A DNA stretch of 64,000 nt, from assembly GCA_023374045.1 (NCBI GenBank), contig CM041780.1:94025005-94089004 (forward strand), read 5' to 3'. Every line of letters begins with the position of its first letter. The stretch's first letter is position 1. A model generated the notes under the pieces. That model worked only from the letters and a program-made list of their open reading frames with translations. It made no database searches and was not told the DNA's origin. Below are positions 1 through 7,671 of the stretch, one piece after another. The position numbers were made by a program, and so were the translations under genes. The DNA is from Limonium bicolor (taxonomy: Eukaryota; Streptophyta; Magnoliopsida; Caryophyllales; Plumbaginaceae).

Positions 1-1227
1 TTTGTCAAGTTCTAAACAATATACAAACATTATAATGAGTATTCAAGCTATAAGCTTCATCTCATTTTAAACCCTAATTTTACATTGTTTCAAAAACATT
101 AATGTAGTTGTTTTACCTTGATCTTTGAAGAGAGTTTGAATATCTAACAAGAGAGGACTCTACCTAGTCCATGAAGAGTTGGAATGAAGCTAGAACAAGG
201 TCACACAAAGAGCTCCTTCAATATGTATTTTCGGTCACAACAAAAACATGAAGGAAATGAAGTTTTTATTTGAGATTCCTTACCTAGAAGCAAAGGAGAG
301 TGACAATATGTAAAAATACAAGCTCAAGCTCCTTCAATGGTGGAACTCCATGGCACCGAAATGGTGGTCTTGGAATTTTAAGAAGATAGAAATGAAGAGC
401 TTGATGAGAGGAAAGATTGGTGGTGTTTGTTTTTGATTTGGACAAGTGAGCTAGATTTTACAAGAGATCAAAGATGGAGATGGTGAGTACTATTGCAAAC
501 CGTGAGAGAATGAAGAAGAGAGGTTGAAGAAGGTGTTTGGAACCGTGGAAATGAAGGAAAGAAGAGAGAATGAGATAGAATTTGCTTTGAAGATATTTAT
601 ACTTTATAAAGTAAAAAAGGTACTTAAGTAGTTTCTTTATTTTCTTAACAAGCTAACAAGGGTGGTGTGTCACCAACCTTAAAAACCGGCCCCCAATAGT
701 AGTGTGAGGGTATTATAGTCTTTATTTGTCAATTTAATTACTTATACAACATGTGTTACAAAATAGCTTATAAAAACCACTATTCATGAAAACAAGGCAC
801 ATAGAAGTGAAATTTTGATTTCCCATTGATATAGACATCCAAATGTGATATTATATAGTACACATATATATTTAAGAGTAATGATGGACATCTAGCCACT
901 CAAAACTCATTTACAAGACAATTTTTCAAAAATGTGCTTTAAGACTCCTTAAAGCACATTTTGTGTTTAAACTTGTTTTCAAGCTTGGTTTTCTTTGGTA
1001 ATTGGTTTAATATGTTCATTAGCATATAATTAAGATCTTGGTAAGTTCATTAGGTCTTAACCAAGCTTACCCCAAGCTTAGAGCACATTTTGGCCTTTAT
1101 TGACCTTAAAGCACATCTTGTGTTTTCTTTTGTTTAAATTTGTTTACTAATGGTTCTAAGACTCTTTTTAGTTTTAATATACCATATTTATGTGTTTAAA
1201 CAATATATTAAGGTTTGGGGTATTTCA
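1..1227 (-). repeat. Left (3') LTR of element A, partial
   Basis: Near-identical to 10410-11633. Differences are mostly one- or two-base indels plus a few substitutions. It ends with ...GGGGTATTTCA directly before the PPT. The remaining roughly 2.7 kb of this LTR lies left of the window. Confidence 0.93.
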
Positions 1228-1240
1228 TCTACCCCCTTAA
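1228..1240 (-). other. Polypurine tract of element A
   Basis: On the minus strand this reads TTTTAAGGGGGTAGA immediately before the LTR start TGAAATACCCC. It is the plus-strand primer for reverse transcription and confirms the element's minus orientation. Confidence 0.85.
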
Positions 1241-1552
1241 AAGAACTTTGCCCTCAAGTTCATACTCCACATATCCTAAATATTAGAACACGGGAATACT
1301 TATAAACAATACTTCCTACATCATTAACAACACACTTATATAACATTGGACACAAGGTCCATACAACATAACATCGGGTACATAACATTGGACACAAGGT
1401 CCATACAACATTATCCACATCATTCAGACACAGCGGTCTGTAACATAACAACATAACATAGACGATGTATTCAAATACACGTCGTACACACATAACCGAA
1501 ACGGCTCACCCCCCTTAAAAGGGGTACGCCCCGTACCCTATACACATAAGCA
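1241..1552 (-). other. 3' untranslated spacer of element A
   Basis: Non-coding stretch between the integrase stop and the PPT. It holds a duplicated motif of about 30 bases (ACATTGGACACAAGGTCCAT around 1343-1373 and 1383-1412). I see no gene in it; the short open frame here has no recognisable protein features. Confidence 0.6.
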
Positions 1553-2470
1553 CTAAGAAGTAAACAATGACGGGTACTTCGCCTTCATTTTATCTTCCAG
1601 CTCCCAAGTGGCCTCCTCAACGTCCTGGTTAGACCAAAGAACTTTCACCAGTCTCACAGACTTATGGCGAGTGTCTCGAGTCTTAGTATCCAGAATCCGT
1701 ACCGGAGTCTCCACTGATCGCATGGTCGGCTCTAAGGTTAGCCTTTCAGGCTGAAGCACATGAGACGGATGAGACATATACTTCTTCAACTGGGACACAT
1801 GAAATACATCATGTACCTTGCCCAGCTCGGCGGGTAGATCTAGTCTATAGGCTACCGGGCCGATCCGCTCCATCACAACGTAAGGCCCCACATATTTTGG
1901 GCTCAACTTGCCCTTCTGGTCAAAACGAAATACTCCCTTCATGGGGGATACTCTCAAAAATACCTGATCACCCACGGCGAACTCCAGGTCACGTCTGCGC
2001 ACATCTGCGTACGACTTCTGTCTATCCTGAGCTGCCTTCATGTTAGCCCGGATCTGGCGAACTTCTGCCTGAACTTGTTCAAGATACTCTGGTCCTATAA
2101 TGACCGTCTCACTCAACTCATCCCAGCATAACGGCGTGCGGCATAGTCTACCATACAAGGCCTGGAAGGGAGACATCTTGATCGAAGCATGGTAACTGTT
2201 GTTGTAACTAAACTCGATCAGATGTAACTTATCAATCCAGCTGGTCTGAAAGTCAAGTGCACAAGCACGTAGCATATCCTCAAGTGTCTGAATGGTGCGC
2301 TCACTCTGACCATCGGTCTGTGGGTGAAACGCTGTACTCAATTTCAGTTCAGTACCCAATGCCTCTCGTGTAGACTTCCAATATCTGGACAAGAATCTGG
2401 TATCTCTGTCAGATACTATCGTTTTCGGTACACCATGATGTCTTACAATTTCTTTATCAAAGAGTTCTGC
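1553..2470 (-). CDS. Integrase core and C-terminal part (element A pol)
   Basis: C-terminal part of the pol polyprotein, which inserts the cDNA into chromosomal DNA. It is in the same frame as the upstream RT ORF and separated from it only by an in-frame TAG at 2471-2473. The open reading continues through 2470-2393 with a VSDRDTRF motif (second catalytic Asp), then HPQTDGQSER with the catalytic Glu (residue 31 from the Met at 2392). The first Asp is in the preceding ORF. The C-terminus has the GPY-like segment (KYVGPYVVMERIGPVAYRL) and a chromo-like tail (VKVLWSNQDVEEATWELEDK), as in chromoviruses. The enzyme would be active only if the TAG were read through or is not real. Confidence 0.92.
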   Translation of the reverse strand, partial: AELFDKEIVRHHGVPKTIVSDRDTRFLSRYWKSTREALGTELKLSTAFHPQTDGQSERTIQTLEDMLRACALDFQTSWIDKLHLIEFSYNNSYHASIKMSPFQALYGRLCRTPLCWDELSETVIIGPEYLEQVQAEVRQIRANMKAAQDRQKSYADVRRRDLEFAVGDQVFLRVSPMKGVFRFDQKGKLSPKYVGPYVVMERIGPVAYRLDLPAELGKVHDVFHVSQLKKYMSHPSHVLQPERLTLEPTMRSVETPVRILDTKTRDTRHKSVRLVKVLWSNQDVEEATWELEDKMKAKYPSLFTS

Positions 2471-4315
2471 CTATCTTGCCACTTTCCAAGTGTCCTTCAT
2501 CGGAATGAATCGGGCCACCTTGGTCAGTCGGTCAACTACAACCCATATCATATTCAGACCTCCCCTTGTAGGCGGAAGCCCTACTACAAAGTCCATGGAG
2601 ATATCATGGAACTTCCACTCAGGCACTGGCATTGGCTGTACCATACCACCAGGCCGTCGGTGCTCAAACTTGACCTTCTGGCAAGTGAGACACCTCAACA
2701 CATAATCACTTACATCTTTTTTCATTCCAGTCCACCAAAAATATCTTTTCATACTCTTATACATCTTTGAAGCTCCGGGGTGAATCGAAGTAGTAGAACA
2801 ATGGGATTCACTCAATATGCGCTCCTTCAACTCAGCACTACTCCTAGGTATACACAATCGTCCATTCAGCCTAATCAGGTCATCATCGTGGAGTCTGAAG
2901 TCGTACTTCTGACCCTCGAATGTGCCTTCAATAAGCTTCTGCCGGATCTCCAGCATATACTGATCCGTCATCTGAGCACTCCGCACCTCTTCAACCAAGC
3001 CAGTATGAGAGACTAGCGAATGGAGAGAGTGTGCTCGGCGACTCAATGCGTCAGCTACCACATTTGCCTTACCCTCTTTATATTGCAGATTAATATCATA
3101 GTCGTTCAGAAATTCAACCCACCTCCTTTGCCTCATGTTCAACTCCTTCTGAGTGAACAAGTACTTTAAGCTTTTGTGGTCGGAATAGATTGTCACACTT
3201 ACCCCATACAAGTAATGTCGCCATATCTTCAATGCGAAGACAATGGCACCCAATTCTAAGTCGTGGGTAGGGTAGTTCTCCTCATGCTTCTTCAGCTGTC
3301 GGGAGGCGTATGCTACGACCTTCCCGTGTTGCATCAATACACAACCCATACCTCTACCTGATGCGTCCTCAAAACCATCTGGACCGTCTGGTATAGTCAG
3401 GACTGGTGCAGATGTCAGAGCATCCTTGAGACTCGTGAAAGAACTCTCACAGTCGACTGTCCACTCGAATGGTGCATCCTTCTTCATTAAGGAAGTCATC
3501 GGCTTCGAGACACTGGAGAAGTCCTTCACAAACCTCCTATAATAACCTGCCAGACCGAGGAAGCTCCTGATATCAGTGACTGTCTTCGGCCTAGGCCAGG
3601 TGCGCACAACATCAATCTTTGCCGGATCAACAGCGATCCCGGCCTCAGAAATCACATGTCCAAGAAAGGACACTTGGTTCAACCAAAATTCACATTTCGA
3701 AAACTTTGCATACAACTGATTCCTCCTCAATGTTTGTAACACATTTCTCAGGTGGCTTTCGTGCTCACCTCTTGATTTAGAATACACAAGAATATCATCG
3801 ATGAAGACTACCACAGACTTGTCCAACTGGTCTTGGAACAAGCGGTTCATTAAGTCCATGAACTTAGCTGGTGCATTTGACAAGCCAAACGGCATAACTG
3901 TGAACTCATAATGCCCATACCTAGTTCTGAATGGTGTCTTTTCGATATCACTATCACGGATGGCAATCTGATGGTATCCGGAACGTAGGTCTATCTTGGA
4001 GAATACTGATGCTCCCCTCAGCTGATCAAATAGATCGTCGATGCGTGGTAAAGGGTAACGGTTCTTCACCGTAACAGCATTCAGCTCTCGATAATCAATA
4101 CACAGGCGGAGGCTACCGTCCTTCTTCTTCACGAAGAGGACCGGCGCTCCCCATGGTGAAACACTAGGGCGAATAAAGCCCTTGTCGAGTAGGTCTCTCA
4201 GCTGCTCCTTGAGCTCTGTCATCTCTGCTGGAGCCATACGATAAGGTGCTTTCGCAATGGGTCCAGTGCCCGGAACTAAGTCGATCTCAAACTCAACCTC
4301 TCGTGCTGGCGGCAT
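2471..4315 (-). CDS. Reverse transcriptase, RNase H and integrase N-terminus (element A pol)
   Basis: Central part of pol, 614 codons from the first Met. RT spans about residues 25-215, with CIDYRELN near 72-79, MPFGLSNAP near 141-149 and the catalytic VFIDD at 170-174. RNase H follows, with D317, E354, D379 and D422 as likely acidic residues. The strand just before D317 looks shortened ([12 protein letters not shown] where the family usually has a few more residues), so a small in-frame deletion is likely. The integrase zinc finger is H505, H512, C542, C545, and the first DDE Asp is D575 (SMDFVVGLP). The ORF starts 40 bases inside the end of the protease ORF in another frame: relative to the family, one base appears to be missing near 4306-4312. 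It ends at an in-frame TAG. Confidence 0.95.
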   Translation of the reverse strand: MPPAREVEFEIDLVPGTGPIAKAPYRMAPAEMTELKEQLRDLLDKGFIRPSVSPWGAPVLFVKKKDGSLRLCIDYRELNAVTVKNRYPLPRIDDLFDQLRGASVFSKIDLRSGYHQIAIRDSDIEKTPFRTRYGHYEFTVMPFGLSNAPAKFMDLMNRLFQDQLDKSVVVFIDDILVYSKSRGEHESHLRNVLQTLRRNQLYAKFSKCEFWLNQVSFLGHVISEAGIAVDPAKIDVVRTWPRPKTVTDIRSFLGLAGYYRRFVKDFSSVSKPMTSLMKKDAPFEWTVDCESSFTSLKDALTSAPVLTIPDGPDGFEDASGRGMGCVLMQHGKVVAYASRQLKKHEENYPTHDLELGAIVFALKIWRHYLYGVSVTIYSDHKSLKYLFTQKELNMRQRRWVEFLNDYDINLQYKEGKANVVADALSRRAHSLHSLVSHTGLVEEVRSAQMTDQYMLEIRQKLIEGTFEGQKYDFRLHDDDLIRLNGRLCIPRSSAELKERILSESHCSTTSIHPGASKMYKSMKRYFWWTGMKKDVSDYVLRCLTCQKVKFEHRRPGGMVQPMPVPEWKFHDISMDFVVGLPPTRGGLNMIWVVVDRLTKVARFIPMKDTWKVAR

Positions 4316-4921
4316 GCCGGCAGTTCCTTAGGAAATACATCAGGAAATTCCGACACTACCGGCACATCAGAACTAAACTCTGGGTCTCTCTCTATGTCCT
4401 GGACATAGCAGAGGTATACATCACTTCCTCGTCGTAACTCACGATACATGGCCATGGCGGTGATGATCTGTGTCGAAGGCTCCCTGGGCCTCTGGCGGTA
4501 TGATATGGTAACCCCAGATGGACTCCGAAGAAGCAGTCGATGCTCGGCACATAGGATTCTGCCCTTGTACCGCTCCAACCAGTTCATCCCGACAATCACA
4601 TCAAATCCAAGTCCGTCGAACTCTATCAAGTCGATCGGAAACTCTTCACCTCTGATTCTTACAGCAGCATCTCGGTGGTAGCGGGTACACCTGATCCGCT
4701 CTTTCGATGGGAGAGTGACCAAGAAGTCTGGCATCTCATCACCATCTAACCCCAGCCTCTTCGCAGAAGATAGTGAAATAAATGTGTGTGAGGCTCCAGA
4801 GTCGAACAAGATCGATGCATCCACGCCATTGACTGGAAAGGTACCGGTGAGGATTGTGCCGCTCTTGCCGGCTTCTGCCTCATTGCAGACACTCATGTAC
4901 CTCCCGTTCCGAGTGCACAGC
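4276..4921 (-). CDS. Aspartic protease (element A)
   Basis: Retroviral-type aspartic protease that processes the gag-pol polyprotein. The catalytic motif [11 protein letters not shown] has its Asp at residue 32 from the Met at 4896; a flap-like region and a GMNWLERY segment follow. The frame stays open upstream of that Met, and a splice-acceptor-like ATTAG at 4926-4922 sits just before it, so the protein may begin in a spliced exon at 4921 rather than at the Met. It lies directly after the AlkB exon. A single-base frameshift separates its end from the RT ORF. Confidence 0.9.
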
Positions 4922-5112
4922 CTAATTCATTGGCAAACTAATAAGTACTGGGTAACAACACGGTTGATATACTTCAATAACTCCACTTTATTCATTAACA
5001 CATTCTCTTTACAACATTGTTGGTTTACACGGTTGACATAACTTAACACATACGTAACTTCCTTAACATATACTGGCTTAACACATTACAAAATTATACA
5101 AGGCTTTAAAAC
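4922..5112 (-). other. Putative intron between AlkB and protease
   Basis: An AT-rich 191-base stretch with several stops separates the AlkB terminus from protease. A GT at 5112-5111 and an AG at 4923-4922 would join AlkB to pol in frame (phase 2 on both sides), bypassing the TAA at 5108-5106. The donor (CA|GTTTTA) is weak, and phase agreement has a one-in-three chance of being accidental. The alternative is that AlkB simply ends at the TAA and pol is expressed separately. Confidence 0.4.
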
Positions 5113-5845
5113 TGTCTGAAGGTCAAATTCAAATGTCCGGGTTTCATGTGTGTGGCATTGATCACTGCCGACGGTGCGGTATTCAGTTTGATCTTCCTGA
5201 TGCCATGGTACAGCATCCTTGACTGCCCACCCATAACTAACACATCTCCTGACTTTAGTATTAACTTCCTTGCGAGATCAGCATGCTTCTGCTCGCCATA
5301 CACAAACACTGCGGTATCACCAATGGACCAAGACACCACGGGTACTCCCTTACTTAGAGACTCGGGTGACTCGTCCTTATCTTGGTGTAAACCTAACCGT
5401 CCACCTTTCTGGTAGAAGTTCACAATACACAAATTTGTTCTCACATCTGGAATTGAATCCGTTTCAACTTGTTGAGCAATTCCCACGGCGTGATTAACGA
5501 CCGCACGGAACTCCTCAGGTATACTTGGTACTGTTGCTCCATCTTCAGCTCGCACTTCTTGATATGACTTGGTGTAAGGGTTCCAGTCCTTACCCATGCA
5601 CATCATCTTCAATTGCATTCTTGATCCGTTCGGATATTCGGGTGTGTAGAAACCTCCAGGTTTAGCTCCAAGTTCGTTGCATCATCTGATGACATGGATT
5701 TGTGCTTCCGGTGTCAGGTATCCACTTAAGAGTATCATACCTGGCTGGATAACCTGACATTGCTCCATTGGAAAGTCGGTGATGTTGATGGTGGTTTCTT
5801 CAGGGTTTGGTGTGGGTGGGATTGGATAACATATATTGAAGGTTC
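5106..5845 (-). CDS. AlkB-type 2-oxoglutarate/Fe(II) dioxygenase domain inside the retrotransposon
   Basis: An AlkB/ALKBH1-like domain of about 245 codons. The family oxidatively removes methyl groups from nucleic acid bases using Fe(II), O2 and 2-oxoglutarate. From the Met at 5618: NFY at 67-69 (2OG contact region), HQDKDE with iron ligands H78 and D80, third ligand H138 (LYHGI), and the 2OG-binding end NLTFRQF with R168. The first Arg of the usual RxNxxxR motif is His here (H162). Upstream in the same frame lie the N-terminal parts typical of plant ALKBH1-like proteins (PGMILLSGYL, ELGAKPGGFY), interrupted by one TGA at 5682-5684. The reading frame continues to an intron acceptor at 5846, whose partner donor lies in gag. 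It ends with TAA at 5106-5108. The coding stretch has no intron inside it, unlike a typical host gene, which suggests capture from an mRNA. The assignment to the AlkB family is firm; substrate and activity are unknown. Confidence 0.93.
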
Positions 5846-5992
5846 CTTTAAGTTTAGAATTATCTAATTAGGTGTCTTTCACACTATACTCTAACTCCTT
5901 ACTCACATGATAATACACTTGGACTCATTAATACACACATGCATGAAATGCGGTATGCAATCACTTATTACATTCAACAGTTTAGGCGGTAC
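5846..5992 (-). other. Intron joining gag to AlkB
   Basis: Canonical GT (5992-5991, context CCAG|GTACCG) and AG (5847-5846, context TTAAAG|GAACC) enclose 147 bases with stops in frame. Removing them joins the gag zinc-knuckle exon and the AlkB exon in phase 1 without a frame change. The gag frame otherwise stops four codons past the exon end. Confidence 0.65.
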
Positions 5993-6337
5993 CTGGTCTA
6001 GAAGAGGGCCCTGGCGCCTCAGACCGGTCCACCACATTCAGGGCGGCCTTGCTAGGTCCCGACCTCTTCCCCTTCTGGGAATCAGTGTGCCTCTGATCTG
6101 TGGGTGGCTGGTTAGCCATCTTCGGGCCATCAATAGCTGCAGTGGCCTTACCCTTCCACTGCCCCCTGGGCTTGTTGACTCTGCTGTTGGGGTTCCGGTA
6201 ACACTCGTGGTCACGGTGACCCCACTTCTCGCAGTAACGACACTGCACCTCATTTCCCTTGCAGTCCTTGCCGGGGTGGTCTCCATTGCACCACTTACAG
6301 TAATAGTGGCGCTCCGGTCCAGAGCCCGTGCTAGCTG
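5993..6337 (-). CDS. gag exon 3: zinc-knuckle nucleocapsid region (element A)
   Basis: Nucleocapsid part of Gag, which binds the element's RNA in the particle. It contains two knuckle-like motifs: YYCKWCNGDHPGKDC, and CRYCEKWGHRDHEC (CX2CX4HX4C). A basic, Gly/Pro/Lys-rich tail follows (PRGQWKGKATAA, KGKRSGPSK). It is bounded upstream by an intron with a tandem TAG-CAG acceptor (both choices keep the frame) and downstream by the donor at 5992. This exon is intact. Confidence 0.85.
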
Positions 6338-6417
6338 CTATCACAATACACCATCAATACTTGTTTCACAACTTATCAACATGTACTTCAACTTATCACA
6401 CAAGATTAAATAATTAC
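6338..6417 (-). other. Intron 2 in gag
   Basis: About 80 bases from GT at 6417-6416 (AAGG|GTAATTATTT) to AG at 6339-6338 (GTGATAG|CAG), with an alternative acceptor three bases on. Removal restores a continuous gag frame between a basic linker and the zinc knuckles. Retained, it gives a stop within about 27 codons. Confidence 0.65.
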
Positions 6418-6679
6418 CCTTAGGTGGGTAAGAGCGTAGGGGTTTCGCCGCATAAGCATATGTGAGCTTCAGTGGCTCCTCAGCTGTGGTGGTTTGGGCT
6501 TGGCCCTTGTCACCCTGGTGCTGACTCTTCTGGGGCTGGGGATAAGGTTTCTTCTTCTTCTTTCCTCCCCCGTACCCCTGCGGACTCTGGCCCTCGCTCG
6601 TGGCCTTGCGCTTGTGCGCATTCTCCTCGTCCCTTAGACGGACGGTGATCTCCACCTTAGCAGCGGCATGATAGCACTC
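6418..6679 (-). CDS. gag exon 2: basic linker (element A)
   Basis: Encodes a charged linker between capsid and nucleocapsid, with RLRDEENAHKRKATSE, a poly-Lys run after YGGG, and a Gln/Pro-rich stretch. It begins at the acceptor AATTCAG|GAGTGC (6680) in frame with the preceding exon and ends at the donor at 6417. There are no internal breaks. Confidence 0.75.
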
Positions 6680-6784
6680 CTGAATTTAGGATGGTCAGTC
6701 ATGCCCCGCAATACTTACTCACAAACTCGCATTAATACTCACTTGTAGCCTACACATATTCACATCGCTCTTTATTTAAATTAC
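6680..6784 (-). other. Intron 1 in gag
   Basis: 105 bases from GT at 6784-6783 (TTGCAG|GTAATTTAAA) to AG at 6681-6680 (CTAAATTCAG|GAG). A CTGAC branch-point-like sequence sits about 20 bases before the AG. Removal keeps the codon frame (phase 0). The intron contains stops in the gag frame. Confidence 0.7.
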
Positions 6785-7455
6785 CTGCAAGGTAGTATAC
6801 TCAGCTGGCCCCATCCCATAGCGAAGACGGTGGCTGAGACCGTTGTAAAAACGGTTTACCAGCACCCGGTTCGAGTATCCAGGTCCGGTAACAGGTGGAT
6901 AAGGCCGGTGAATGCAGTGTAATACTCATCAACCGACACCTTGTCCCCCTGCCTCAGACTATCCAGCTCCAGGGCTTGGCCTCTTGAACATGCACAGGGT
7001 AGTATTTGGCTCGCAGTAGAGCCGTATACCCTCCATCCAAACTGAGGATCCGCCATCCGGTCCTCTCTCACAAGCTTCCACCAGTTCTGTGCCGAACCCT
7101 TCAGGTAGTAAGCGGCAAGACGGACCTTAGCCTCTGCAGGTACAGCCAAGGTCTCGTAGGCGGTCTCCAACTCGGAGATGTACGCCTCCAGCTTACGTGG
7201 GTCGGTCTCCCCATGAAATGAAGGGGGTCTCAAGTCTGCCAATGCCTTGACCCAGTTGGTCTCTCGTGGCGGTGGCGGTGGTGGTTGAACTCCGGGCATC
7301 TGCCCCTGCTGTATCGCAGCTACAAGCTGGGGTACCATCTGGGCTACAGCGGCTGCTACAGCCTCAGCCATAACCTGAGCCGTAGTGTTCTCGCCCTGGT
7401 CACCCGTATCACCAGTACCGCTTCCGCGGCCTCTACCTCGCGGTCTACCTGCCAT
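6785..7455 (-). CDS. gag exon 1: capsid region (element A)
   Basis: Start of Gag. The Met at 7455 is followed by an Arg/Gly-rich N-terminus (GRPRGRGRG), a low-complexity Gln/Pro stretch, and then the retrotransposon gag domain (TDPRKLEAYISELETAYETL, KVRLAAYYLKGSAQNWW, DSLRQGDKVSVDEYYTAFTGLI). It is damaged: a short wrong-frame stretch at about 7000-7035 implies two compensating indels. A further frameshift near 6890 moves the reading to the frame that continues to the donor at 6784. A CAG sits right before the start ATG, so the ATG could also follow a leader intron. Confidence 0.82.
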
Positions 7456-7654
7456 CTGTATTCACATGAATATTCATTAGCAAAATGCTTGCACACTTAT
7501 CGGTCCAACGGTTGTAACGCTTCCCGACAATAAGGTATCTCCACACTTAGTTAGTGGTTAACCTTTCCATAATGTTCACTGAAGTAACTGTAGTTAGGTT
7601 TCCTAACTCGGTATATCCCTAAGCTCGGTATTCTAGTCATCAGAGCGATACTTC
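7456..7654 (-). other. 5' leader of element A
   Basis: About 200 bases between the PBS and the gag start. No coding signal. A TACAG|ATGG context at the gag start resembles a splice acceptor. Confidence 0.5.
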
Positions 7655-7666
7655 GCTCTGATACCA
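7639..7666 (-). promoter_or_regulatory. Primer binding site (initiator-Met tRNA) within a hairpin
   Basis: The minus strand reads TGGTATCAGAGC at 7666-7655, complementary to the 3' end of plant initiator-Met tRNA and five bases from the LTR. Part of it forms a perfect 9-bp inverted repeat (ATCAGAGCG at 7639-7647, CGCTCTGAT at 7654-7662) with a six-base loop. Confidence 0.9.
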
Positions 7667-7671
7667 CTTTT

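Noticed and set aside
2324..2770. Plus-strand open frame opposite integrase/RT
   Set aside because: Antisense shadow of the pol gene.
5146..5497. Plus-strand open frames across the AlkB region
   Set aside because: Antisense shadows; the AlkB motifs are all on the minus strand.
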